Part shown: in pieces, positions 1-7,012 of the stretch
Numbering within the stretch: the stretch's first letter is position 1
Layout: each line of letters begins with the position of its first letter
Origin: CAYLNH01 sp964384625
GTDB lineage: Bacteria > Verrucomicrobiota > Lentisphaeria > JABSQK01
Assembly: GCA_964384625.1 (NCBI GenBank)
Contig: CAYLNH010000001.1
Coordinates: 90,828-154,827 of the forward strand
Direction: 5' to 3'
Length of the DNA stretch: 64,000 bases
The notes under the pieces: generated by a model
The model's database searches: none
What the model was told of the DNA's origin: nothing
Seen by the model: the letters and a program-made list of their open reading frames with translations, nothing else
Made by a program: the position numbers and the translations under genes

Positions 1-78
1 AACTGCCGGATTATCAAGCGGCATGGTGTTGTTCGGGTGATCTGTCGAGATCCCAAACACAAACAACGCCAGGGCTGA
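1..78 (+). CDS. rpmJ: 50S ribosomal protein L36, 3' end only
   Basis: The first 25 codons read in frame 1 to a TGA stop and give the C-terminal part of L36. The Cys near the start, the Cys before RDPKH and the His in that motif are zinc-ligand positions of the zinc-binding form of L36, and the ending KHKQRQG is typical of the family. The start lies upstream of the window. It precedes rpsM as in the usual spc/alpha junction (secY, rpmJ, rpsM), so the missing upstream genes are probably spc-operon genes on the same strand. Confidence 0.9.
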   Translation, partial: NCRIIKRHGVVRVICRDPKHKQRQG

Positions 79-127
79 CGTCCGGCCTGTGCCAATTTGC
101 GTCGTCTAACTGATCTTGGAGGAATAC

Positions 128-532
128 ATGCCGCGTATCGTTGGTGTTGACATTCCAGACCGAAAGAAACTGAAGGTTTCGCTGCGCTATATCTATGGTA
201 TCGGCCCGAAGCGTGCCGGCGATATCTGCCAGCGTCTGAACCTGGACCCGGAGATCCGGGTGAATGAATTGAAGGATGCCGAAGTGGCGGCCATCGCCAC
301 CGACATCCAGAACCACTACCAGGTCGAAGGTGATCTGAAACGGCAGATCCAGCAGGACATTCGCCGGCTGCAGACCATCAACTGCTACCGCGGCATCCGG
401 CATAAGCGCGGCCTGCCCGTGCGCGGGCAGCGCACCAAAACCAATGCGCGTCAGCGGAAGGGCAAGCGCCAGACCGTCGGCGCCATCCGCGACAAAGTCG
501 CACGTAAGCTGACCCGGGCGACTGAAACCTAA
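128..532 (+). CDS. rpsM: 30S ribosomal protein S13
   Basis: S13 sits in the head of the small subunit and contacts the P-site tRNA and the large subunit through intersubunit bridges. The 134-residue product starts MPRIVGVDIP and carries the helix-two-turn-helix core and the basic C-terminal tail with the RGLPVRGQRTKTNARQRKG-type motif. A GGAGGA ribosome binding site at 118-123 lies four bases before the ATG at 128, which favours this start over an in-frame one 12 bases upstream. It is the first complete gene of the alpha operon part and is followed by rpsK after 18 bases. Confidence 0.97.
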   Translation: MPRIVGVDIPDRKKLKVSLRYIYGIGPKRAGDICQRLNLDPEIRVNELKDAEVAAIATDIQNHYQVEGDLKRQIQQDIRRLQTINCYRGIRHKRGLPVRGQRTKTNARQRKGKRQTVGAIRDKVARKLTRATET

Positions 533-550
533 TCACGAGGATCCCATACC

Positions 551-985
551 ATGCCAGATGACGTTCTTGGCGATGATATCAGCAATATCGTTCTTCAGCC
601 CATCAAGGATCGCAAGAAGGGCAAGCGCCAGATTTCCCGCGTGTCCCGCGGCATTGTCCATGTTCATGCGACCTTTAATAATACGAAAGTATCCATCAGC
701 GATACTGCCGGCAACGTTGTTGCCTGGTCATCCGGCGGTAAAATCGGCTTCCGCGGCTCCCGCAAGAGCACGTCCTATGCCGCACAAACCGTCGCTGCGG
801 AAGCTGCCAAGCGCGCCATGTCCTACGGCATGACCGAAGTCGAAGTCCGGATCAAAGGCCCGGGCGCCGGCCGTGAATCCGCCGTCCGCGGCATAGTCGC
901 CGCCGGACTGGATGTGACGGTCCTGCGCGACGTCACCCCCGTTCCGCATAATGGCTGCCGGCCGCCGAAGCGCCGCCGCGTCTAA
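551..985 (+). CDS. rpsK: 30S ribosomal protein S11
   Basis: S11 forms part of the platform of the 30S subunit and helps shape the mRNA exit region. The product is 144 residues. It has an N-terminal extension of about 25 residues before the conserved core, which begins near GIVHVHATFNNT and ends with the very conserved tail HNGCRPPKRRRV. Spacing to rpsM is 18 bases and to rpsD 32 bases, in keeping with one transcript. The N-terminal leader is somewhat longer and more acidic than in E. coli, but the start codon is the first available ATG after the rpsM stop. Confidence 0.97.
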   Translation: MPDDVLGDDISNIVLQPIKDRKKGKRQISRVSRGIVHVHATFNNTKVSISDTAGNVVAWSSGGKIGFRGSRKSTSYAAQTVAAEAAKRAMSYGMTEVEVRIKGPGAGRESAVRGIVAAGLDVTVLRDVTPVPHNGCRPPKRRRV

Positions 986-1017
986 CCGTTTCAGGAAATT
1001 ATTGGAGATCTGATCGC

Positions 1018-1638
1018 ATGTCCAGATTCAGAGGACCGAAAGGAAAAGTCTGCCGTCGGTTCGGAATTAACATTTACGGCAATCCGAAATACGACCGCTT
1101 GCTGGCGAAGCGCCCGACGCCGCCCGGCGATCACGGCCCGAAGCAACGCCGTCGGAAGACGTCGGAATACGGCCAGCAGCTGGTCGAGAAGCAGAAGCTG
1201 AAATATGCTTACGGCTTGCGCGAGAAGGAGTTCCGCCATGTATTCCGCCGCGCCCTGGCCCAGAAAGGAATCACGGGCGACAATCTCCTGATCCTGCTGG
1301 AATCCCGCTTGGACAACGTCGTGTTCCGCCTCCGTTGGGCGGCCACCCGCGACCAGGCCCGCCAGCTCGTCCTGCACGGCCACCTCAAGGTCAACAACCG
1401 CCGTGTCAATGTTCCGTCGTACCAAGTCCGGGAAGGGGATGTGATCACCGTCAAGGATTCCTCCCGCTCCCAGGCCCTGGTGAACCGCTACGTCGAAGAG
1501 AACGCCAGCCGCCCCGCTGTGGATTGGCTGACCGTCGACGGTGACAACCTCAAGGGCGAGGTCGTCAGGCTGCCGCTGCGCGAAGAGATCCAGACCGTGG
1601 CAAACGAGCAGCTTGTGGTTGAATTGTACTCGAAGTAG
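1018..1638 (+). CDS. rpsD: 30S ribosomal protein S4
   Basis: S4 is a primary 16S rRNA binding protein that nucleates assembly of the 30S body; in many bacteria it also represses the alpha operon. The 206-residue product has the conserved N-terminal domain (YGNPKYDRLLAKR, with PGDHG), followed by an S4 RNA-binding domain around residues 98-160 (LESRLDNVVFRL, ARQLVLHGH, VNVPSYQVREGD). It lacks the four-cysteine zinc motif of some S4 proteins. It lies between rpsK and rpoA as usual. Autoregulation is possible but I saw no clear leader structure. Confidence 0.97.
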   Translation: MSRFRGPKGKVCRRFGINIYGNPKYDRLLAKRPTPPGDHGPKQRRRKTSEYGQQLVEKQKLKYAYGLREKEFRHVFRRALAQKGITGDNLLILLESRLDNVVFRLRWAATRDQARQLVLHGHLKVNNRRVNVPSYQVREGDVITVKDSSRSQALVNRYVEENASRPAVDWLTVDGDNLKGEVVRLPLREEIQTVANEQLVVELYSK

Positions 1639-1713
1639 TAAGAAGTCGTCGACCCCTTCGGAGCTGCGACGCGATCGAAGGTCTTGTTTTTGTAAATAGT
1701 GGAGGTCCCCCCA

Positions 1714-2733
1714 ATGCCGGAAATGGCAACATTTGCAATGCCGCAACGGGTCGCTCTGGACGAGGAGTCCAGCACTGACACCTATGGCCGATTCATTGCC
1801 GAGCCGCTGGAAAAGGGCTTTGGGAACACCTTGGGCAATGCCCTGCGCCGTGTTCTGCTGTCATCGCTGGAAGGCGTGTCCGTGTCGTCGATCAAGATCG
1901 ATGGTGTCCCGCATGAGTTCAGCTCGATTCCCAACGTGGTCGAGGACGTGACGGACATCGTCCTGAATTTCAAGAAGGTTTTGTTCGAGTGCTCCGGCGA
2001 TCTGCCGCGAACCCTCGAACTGCGCGTCAAGAAGAACGGCGAAGTGACTGCCGGAGATATCGAAACCGACGGCGTCACGACCTGCCTCAACCCGGAACAG
2101 TACCTCTGTACGCTCGACAAAGAACGCGAGCTGTGCATTGAGCTCGAAATTGATCGCGGCCGCGGTTATCGCTCCGCCGAAGACAATAAGACCGAAGAAC
2201 AGCCGATCGGTGTCATTCCGATCGATTGCCTGTTCAGCCCGGTCCGGCGCGTGGCCTACCATGTCGCCGACTGTCGTGTCGGCCAACGCACCGACTACGA
2301 CAGCCTCGAAGTCGAGCTCTGGACCGACGGTCGCATTACCCCGACCGACGCCGTCAAGCAGGCCTCCCAGATCCTGGCCCAACACGTTTCCGTGTTCACC
2401 GGCCTCGACGGTGAGGACGACGACGACCCGACCCGCCTGATCACCAGCGCGGAGGACGAGGAGCTGCTCAATAAGCTGCTTAAGAACGTCGTCGACCTGG
2501 AACTGTCCGTGCGCGCCCAGAACTGTTTGAACAACGCCAACATCCGCTATGTCGGCGACTTGGTTCAACGTACGGAAGGCGAGATGATGAAGTATCGGAA
2601 CTTCGGCCAGAAATCCTTGAACGAGCTGAAAGAGAAGCTGGGTGAAATGAACCTGCATCTCGGCTATGAGGTCAAGGAAGAGGTTCGCATCGCCTTTGAG
2701 AAGCAACTGGAAAAAATGCGAAGCGGTGGATAA
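1714..2733 (+). CDS. rpoA: DNA-directed RNA polymerase subunit alpha
   Basis: The alpha subunit dimerises to nucleate RNA polymerase, and its C-terminal domain contacts UP elements and activators. The 339-residue product has the N-terminal dimerisation domain (motif EPLEKGFGNTLGNALRRVLL) and the C-terminal domain with helix-hairpin-helix motifs (LSVRAQNCLNNANI, KYRNFGQKSLNELKEKL). An upstream GTG at 1699 is in frame, but GGAGGT at 1701-1706 sits at ideal distance from the ATG at 1714, so that start is chosen. It is followed by rplQ after five bases, as in most bacteria. Confidence 0.97.
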   Translation: MPEMATFAMPQRVALDEESSTDTYGRFIAEPLEKGFGNTLGNALRRVLLSSLEGVSVSSIKIDGVPHEFSSIPNVVEDVTDIVLNFKKVLFECSGDLPRTLELRVKKNGEVTAGDIETDGVTTCLNPEQYLCTLDKERELCIELEIDRGRGYRSAEDNKTEEQPIGVIPIDCLFSPVRRVAYHVADCRVGQRTDYDSLEVELWTDGRITPTDAVKQASQILAQHVSVFTGLDGEDDDDPTRLITSAEDEELLNKLLKNVVDLELSVRAQNCLNNANIRYVGDLVQRTEGEMMKYRNFGQKSLNELKEKLGEMNLHLGYEVKEEVRIAFEKQLEKMRSGG

Positions 2734-2738
2734 AGACA

Positions 2739-3320
2739 ATGCGCCATCGAAAACGGCAGTTTAAGGTCGGCCGTCGGCCCGACCATGTACGCAGTATGCT
2801 GGCCAACCAGGTCTGCAGTCTGATCTACGAAGATCAGATTGAGACGACCGTGGTCAAGGCCAAGGAAACCCGGCGCCTGGCCGAGAAGATGGTGACCCTT
2901 GGTAAGAAGGGGACGCTTCATCATCGCCGGCAGGCCATCGCCAAACTCGGCGACAAAGACGCCGTCGCTCGACTGTTCAGCGACGTGGCTCCCCGCTACC
3001 TGGACCGCGAAGGCGGCTACACCCGCATCATTCGGACCGGTCCCCGCCGCGGCGACGCCGCCGAGATGTGCCTTCTGGCGTGGGTCGATGACACCCTCGC
3101 CAACAAGAAGCCCGCCACGAAGGACAAGGTCGAGGAAGCTGAGAAAGAAGTAGAAGCCGAAGCCACCGCGGAAGAGGCCGAAGCCGCTGCTGAAGAAACC
3201 GCCGAGGAAGCGGAAGAAACCGCTGCCGAGGTCGAAGAGGCCGAAGCCGCTGCTGAAGGAACAGCCGCTGACGAAGAGCTGGCGGAAGACGCTGCTGAGG
3301 GAGAGGAGAGCAAAGAGTAG
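2739..3320 (+). CDS. rplQ: 50S ribosomal protein L17 with acidic C-terminal tail
   Basis: L17 binds near the peptide exit side of the large subunit. The first 119 residues form the normal core (MRHRKRQFKVGRR, an ETTVVKAKETRRLAEKMVTL helix and the closing YTRIIRTGPRRGDAAEM motif). After this the protein runs on for about 74 residues of almost only Glu and Ala with some Asp, Thr and Val, to a total of 193 compared with 127 in E. coli. Similar acidic tails occur in L17 of other phyla. It is the last gene of the operon; a terminator follows within 30 bases. Confidence 0.95.
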   Translation: MRHRKRQFKVGRRPDHVRSMLANQVCSLIYEDQIETTVVKAKETRRLAEKMVTLGKKGTLHHRRQAIAKLGDKDAVARLFSDVAPRYLDREGGYTRIIRTGPRRGDAAEMCLLAWVDDTLANKKPATKDKVEEAEKEVEAEATAEEAEAAAEETAEEAEETAAEVEEAEAAAEGTAADEELAEDAAEGEESKE

Positions 3321-3345
3321 CTCCCCTACCCTCTCAAGACCTTTC

Positions 3346-3383
3346 ACGGCCGCAACCTTAAACAGTTGCGGCCGTTTTGTTTG
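3346..3383 (+). terminator. Intrinsic terminator of the rpmJ-rplQ operon
   Basis: An 11-bp perfect stem (arms 3346-3356 and 3365-3375, core CGGCCGCAAC) with an 8-base loop is followed by a T-rich tract (TTTTGTTTG). It lies 25 bases after the rplQ stop. Confidence 0.88.
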
Positions 3384-3904
3384 TGGTTCAGGCGAAACGG
3401 GTGGCAATGCCGCAGGAAACAGGCACAGGAGGCCGGCAATAATGCCGGCCAACAGTAATCCGGAATGCTGCTGTTGCGGTTATGTTGACAGCATAAAAGG
3501 GATGCTGCATCTGGCAGACCCGCCCCCCCAGGGCGTATCTGGCCATGTCGTATTCGTTCGCGACACAGGCTACAAATGATGATGATTGGGTTCCGCCCGT
3601 CAGGCGGCAATGTACCGGAGGCGTCAGCCCCGAAATCCGCTGTTTCAAAGCGCGACACATCCGCCCCGAAAAACTTTCGCCTTGCGGCGCGATTCCGGCC
3701 GGAAGGGCCCGACCCGCCTTATGCCCCACGAAGCGGCCAAATGATGTACACGGGGGCAAATAAGCCGTTCCTCACAAGTCCGAAGGACCTCCCTGATCGA
3801 CTGTGGTCGATCGTCGTCGGCTATAGTCAAGCCCCGGTACCCTTCGATGCCTTCTAGAGGCCTGTTGGCTCAATTGACGCTCGCGGAGGTCCGCCTTGCC
3901 AACC
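3384..3904. other. Gene-free junction between two converging ribosomal operons
   Basis: About 520 bases separate the rplQ terminator from the rpsS terminator. Short open frames exist on both strands, but none has a good ribosome binding site or a recognisable product. The only ordered feature I see is a 7-bp dyad (GATCGAC, four bases, GTCGATC) at 3795-3812 followed by a TATAGT hexamer at 3822-3827. The stretch marks the place where the usual S10-spc-alpha cluster has been broken. Confidence 0.5.
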
Positions 3905-3964
3905 ACAAAAAAGGACCACCTGAGGTTGCGGCCTGCAGGTTACAGGCGACCTCAGGAGGTCCTT
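3905..3964 (-). terminator. Strong terminator after rpsS
   Basis: Read on the minus strand, a 15-bp stem with one mismatch (arms 3949-3963 and 3912-3926, core ACCTCAGG) encloses a smaller hairpin (GCCTG...CAGGC) and is followed by a run of seven T (A at 3906-3912 on the plus strand). It ends the long tuf-to-rpsS transcription unit. Confidence 0.88.
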
Positions 3965-3993
3965 GAAGGTATATCGGAAAGAGCGAAGCGCTC

Positions 3994-4272
3994 TTAGCGG
4001 ATGGTCTTACCGGAAATGGCGCCGTGGCCGCGGAACGTCCGGGTGGGAGCGAACTCGCCGAGGCGGTGGCCGACCATGTTCTCCGTGACAAACACTTTGA
4101 CAAACACTTTGCCGTTGTGCACTTCGAAGGTGTGACCAACGAAGTCGGGCAGAATCATCGAGCGGCGCGACCAGGTTTTGATCGGACGCTTGCGATTACT
4201 GGAATTCATCGCGTCGACTTTCTTCTGCAGGTGCTCGTCAACGAAGGGTCCTTTTTTGATTGACCTGGACAC
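3994..4272 (-). CDS. rpsS: 30S ribosomal protein S19
   Basis: S19 lies in the head of the 30S subunit next to S13. The 92-residue product begins MSRSIKKGPFVDEHL and contains the conserved WSRRSMILPDFVGHTFEVHNG and GEFAPTRTFRGH motifs. The start codon is GTG and overlaps the rplB TAG stop by one base (TAGTG), implying translational coupling. It is the last gene of this operon: the usual next genes (rplV, rpsC, rplP) do not follow, and a strong terminator lies 30 bases downstream. Confidence 0.97.
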   Translation of the reverse strand: MSRSIKKGPFVDEHLQKKVDAMNSSNRKRPIKTWSRRSMILPDFVGHTFEVHNGKVFVKVFVTENMVGHRLGEFAPTRTFRGHGAISGKTIR

Positions 4273-5099
4273 TATTTCTTCCTCCGTTCAACAATGAACT
4301 TGTTCGACGGCTTCCGCTTCTTGCGGGTGCGGTAGCCCTTGGCCAGTTGTCCCCAGGGGGAACAGGGGTGCCCGCCGCCGCTGGAACGGCCTTCGCCGCC
4401 GCCCATGGGGTGGTCCACCGGGTTCATGGCAACGCCGCGCACGTGCGGCCGGCGGCCGCGATGGCGTTTCTTGCCGGCTTTCCCCAGCTTGACATTCATA
4501 TTGTCGACATTGCCGACCTGGCCGATGGTCGCCATGCAGCGCAAGTGGACCATCCGGATCTCGCCGCTCGGCAGCCGCACCTGGGCGTAGTCGCCTTCCT
4601 TGGCGCGCAGGATAGCCTGCTGCCCGGCGGCCCGGACCATGACGCCGCCGCGTCCCGGCTCGAGCTCGATGTTGTGAATGGCCATACCGTCGGGGATATC
4701 GGCCAGTTGCCGCGCGTTGCCGGGCTTCAGCTCGGCCTTGTGGCCGCTCATCACGGTGTCGCCGACCTTCAGGCCGACGGGACAGATGATATAGCGTTTT
4801 TCGCCGTCAACATAGTTGAGCAGTGCCAGCCGGGCGTTGCGATTCGGATCGTACTCGACGGCAGCGACTTTGGCGGGGACATCGGCTTTGTCACGCTTGA
4901 AATCAACCATGCGGACGCGGCGCTTGTGGCCGCCGCCACGGAAGCGAGTCGTCACCCGGCCGCGGTTGTTGCGGCCGCCGGTGCTCTTCTTGCCGCGGGT
5001 CAGCGCCTTTTCCGGCTTCGCCCGAGTCACGTCGGAGAAGTCGGAAATGTTTATGTGCCGCAGCGATGGCGTTCTTGGCTTGTAGGTTTTCTGAGGCAT
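4272..5099 (-). CDS. rplB: 50S ribosomal protein L2
   Basis: L2 is needed for subunit joining and peptidyl transferase centre structure. The 275-residue product has the N-terminal OB-fold region (RNNRGRVTTRFRGGGHKR) and the C-terminal SH3-like domain with GRRPHVRGVAMNPVDHPMGGGEGR, including the highly conserved histidine in that motif. Length matches the family (about 273-276). It follows rplW after 16 bases and overlaps rpsS by one base. Confidence 0.98.
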   Translation of the reverse strand: MPQKTYKPRTPSLRHINISDFSDVTRAKPEKALTRGKKSTGGRNNRGRVTTRFRGGGHKRRVRMVDFKRDKADVPAKVAAVEYDPNRNARLALLNYVDGEKRYIICPVGLKVGDTVMSGHKAELKPGNARQLADIPDGMAIHNIELEPGRGGVMVRAAGQQAILRAKEGDYAQVRLPSGEIRMVHLRCMATIGQVGNVDNMNVKLGKAGKKRHRGRRPHVRGVAMNPVDHPMGGGEGRSSGGGHPCSPWGQLAKGYRTRKKRKPSNKFIVERRKK

Positions 5100-5115
5100 C
5101 TTCAGGCTTCTCCAG

Positions 5116-5397
5116 TTAGAACAGCTCTAAGGGCTCCTGCCCTTCCTTGAGAGTCACGACGGCCTTCTTCCAGTCGGATTTCCGACCGGTGCCGTAACGT
5201 GTACGGCGGCCGCTCTTACCGCGAACATTGATAACGTTCACAGCTTTGACGTCACGGTCGAAGAGTTCCTTGACCGCGCGCTTAATCTGCAGCTTGGTGG
5301 CGTCCGGATGCACAACAAAGGTGTACTGATCGTCGCCGGTCAAGTGCTGTGCCTTCTCGGTAACGCGGACGGTCTTGATAACTTTATGCGATTCCAT
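5116..5397 (-). CDS. rplW: 50S ribosomal protein L23
   Basis: L23 surrounds the peptide exit tunnel and is the docking site for trigger factor and the signal recognition particle. The 93-residue product shows the TEKAQHLTGDDQYTFVV start, a helix (ATKLQIKRAVKELF) and the VNVINVRGKSGRRTRYGTGRKSDWKKAVVTL closing region. Length is normal. It lies between rplD (10 bases upstream) and rplB in the standard S10 operon order. Confidence 0.96.
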   Translation of the reverse strand: MESHKVIKTVRVTEKAQHLTGDDQYTFVVHPDATKLQIKRAVKELFDRDVKAVNVINVRGKSGRRTRYGTGRKSDWKKAVVTLKEGQEPLELF

Positions 5398-5407
5398 TTG
5401 GGCTCTC

Positions 5408-6031
5408 CTAGCTCAGCCTGGCACCCAGGGCTTCCATGCCGGCGCCGGTGATGACCACCTTGCGGTGCAGCAGGAGCTGGTACACGTTCACTTCGCGGGC
5501 CGCCGCCGTATCCGTCTTCTGCATATTGCGGGCGCTGAGGAGGAGCTGGCTGGGGATCTCGGCGTCGACAATGAGGACATTATCCCCGGCATCGAGGGCC
5601 TTGAGAATCTGCACCAGGTCCTTGGTCTTCGGCTCGGCCAGTTCAATTTTGTCAACCAGGATGACGTCGCCGGCGTCAACGCGTTCGGTGAACGCACGAC
5701 GCAGCGCGAGTTGCCGGACCTTTTTGTTGACCTTCTTGCCGTAGTTTCGTTTGGTCGGACCGAAAATCACGCCGCCGCCGCGCCAGATCGGACTGCGGTT
5801 GCTGCCGGCCCGGGCATGCCCGGTGCCCTTCTGGCGGTACGGCTTGGCGCCGCCGCCGCGAACCTTCGTCCGATTCTTCGCCCGGGCGGTGTTCGCCCGC
5901 TGCGCGGCGAGGTAGGAAACCACCGTATCGTGGACGGCCTGCTCGCCCTTGTCCCGAACGAGCCAGGCGTCGTCAATCTGCAGCTCGCCGGCAGCGGCGC
6001 CGGTGCTGTTTTTTACATTCAGGGTCGTCAT
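5408..6031 (-). CDS. rplD: 50S ribosomal protein L4
   Basis: L4 reaches into the exit tunnel through a long loop and in some bacteria represses the S10 operon. The 207-residue product contains the loop motif RGGGAKPYRQKGTGHARAGSNRSPIWRGGG across roughly residues 59-90, and the conserved KKVNKKVRQLALRRAF helix. Its ATG overlaps the rplC stop by four bases (ATGA), so translation is probably coupled. No L4-regulated leader can be placed, because rpsJ here follows fusA inside a larger operon. Confidence 0.97.
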   Translation of the reverse strand: MTTLNVKNSTGAAAGELQIDDAWLVRDKGEQAVHDTVVSYLAAQRANTARAKNRTKVRGGGAKPYRQKGTGHARAGSNRSPIWRGGGVIFGPTKRNYGKKVNKKVRQLALRRAFTERVDAGDVILVDKIELAEPKTKDLVQILKALDAGDNVLIVDAEIPSQLLLSARNMQKTDTAAAREVNVYQLLLHRKVVITGAGMEALGARLS

Positions 6032-6681
6032 TTCTTCGGTGTCCCCTTCTTGGTCGATTGCTTGACAATGACGTGCCGGCCGTTCGGACCGGGAATTCCG
6101 CCTTTGATCAGCAGCACGTTGTCGTCCTTGCGGACGCCGACGACCTGCAGATTCTGCACGGTACGCCGCACGTTGCCCATCTGACCGGGCATTTTGCGGC
6201 CCTTGTAGACCTTACCGGGGAATTCGCACATACCGATCGAACCGGGGCGCCGCATCCAGTCACCACCGTGGCTGGCACGGCCGCCGCCGAAATTGTAGCG
6301 GCGAACAACGCCTTGAAAACCGCGGCCCTTGGTCACGCCGACAACGTCGACGTATTCGCTGGCCTCGAACGAATCGACGCCCAGCTGGTCACCAACGGCC
6401 TGCTCCGGGTCGCTGTCGAGCCGGATCTCACGGATCACAGCCGGCGGATTCTGGTCGCGTTTGGCGGCCTTAAGCTGGCCGATGACCGGTTTCGGCACGT
6501 TTTTCGAACGCCGCGAGCCGAAGCCCAGCTGGACGGCGGAATAGCCGTTGCGCTCCCGTGTCCGCACCTGTAAAACCGTGCAGGGCCCGGCCTCAACAAC
6601 CGTAACGGGGACAGCGTTGCCGTCCTCGTTGAAGACCCTGGTCATACCCAGTTTTTTACCAATGAGTCCCTTCATTTCCAC
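6028..6681 (-). CDS. rplC: 50S ribosomal protein L3
   Basis: L3 is an early assembly protein of the large subunit with a loop near the peptidyl transferase centre. The 217-residue product starts MEMKGLIGKKLGMTRVF and has the loop motif GDWMRRPGSIGMCEFPGKVYKGRKMPGQMG. The glutamine in PGQMG, which PrmB methylates in E. coli, is present. It is preceded by rpsJ (12 bases) and overlaps rplD by four bases. Confidence 0.97.
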   Translation of the reverse strand: MEMKGLIGKKLGMTRVFNEDGNAVPVTVVEAGPCTVLQVRTRERNGYSAVQLGFGSRRSKNVPKPVIGQLKAAKRDQNPPAVIREIRLDSDPEQAVGDQLGVDSFEASEYVDVVGVTKGRGFQGVVRRYNFGGGRASHGGDWMRRPGSIGMCEFPGKVYKGRKMPGQMGNVRRTVQNLQVVGVRKDDNVLLIKGGIPGPNGRHVIVKQSTKKGTPKK

Positions 6682-6693
6682 TACTCCTGGGCG

Positions 6694-7002
6694 CTAAATC
6701 TTAATGCTGATGTCGACACCAGCGGGCAGGTTCAACTTCTTCAGGTCGTCAACGGTATTGGCGGTGGGATTGACGATATCCAGCAAGCGTTTATGCGTGC
6801 GGATCTCGAATTGATCCATCGCCTTCTTGTTGACGAACGGCGAACGGTTGACCGTATACCGCTCAATCCGGGTCGGCAGGGGGATTGGACCGGCCACGCG
6901 AGCGCCAGTGCTGCGCGCCGTATTCACAATCTCCTTCACGGATTTGTCCAGTACCCGATGATCATAGGACTGGAGCTTAATGCGAATAGTCTGCTGATTC
7001 AT
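6694..7002 (-). CDS. rpsJ: 30S ribosomal protein S10
   Basis: S10 is in the 30S head and, as NusE, also joins the antitermination complex with NusB. The 102-residue product starts MNQQTIRIKLQSYDHRVLD and includes the conserved GPIPLPTRIERYTVNRSPFVNK and FEIRTHKRLLDI segments. A 30-residue upstream extension is possible in frame, but the ATG at 7002 gives the exact family length and start. It lies 10 bases after fusA, so the S10 operon has no promoter gap of its own here. Confidence 0.97.
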   Translation of the reverse strand: MNQQTIRIKLQSYDHRVLDKSVKEIVNTARSTGARVAGPIPLPTRIERYTVNRSPFVNKKAMDQFEIRTHKRLLDIVNPTANTVDDLKKLNLPAGVDISIKI

Positions 7003-7012
7003 TTGGTTGTCC

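Noticed and set aside
3388..3759. A 123-codon minus-strand frame in the operon junction.
   Set aside because: There is no ribosome binding site, the composition is random-like and it is enclosed by two terminators pointing inward.
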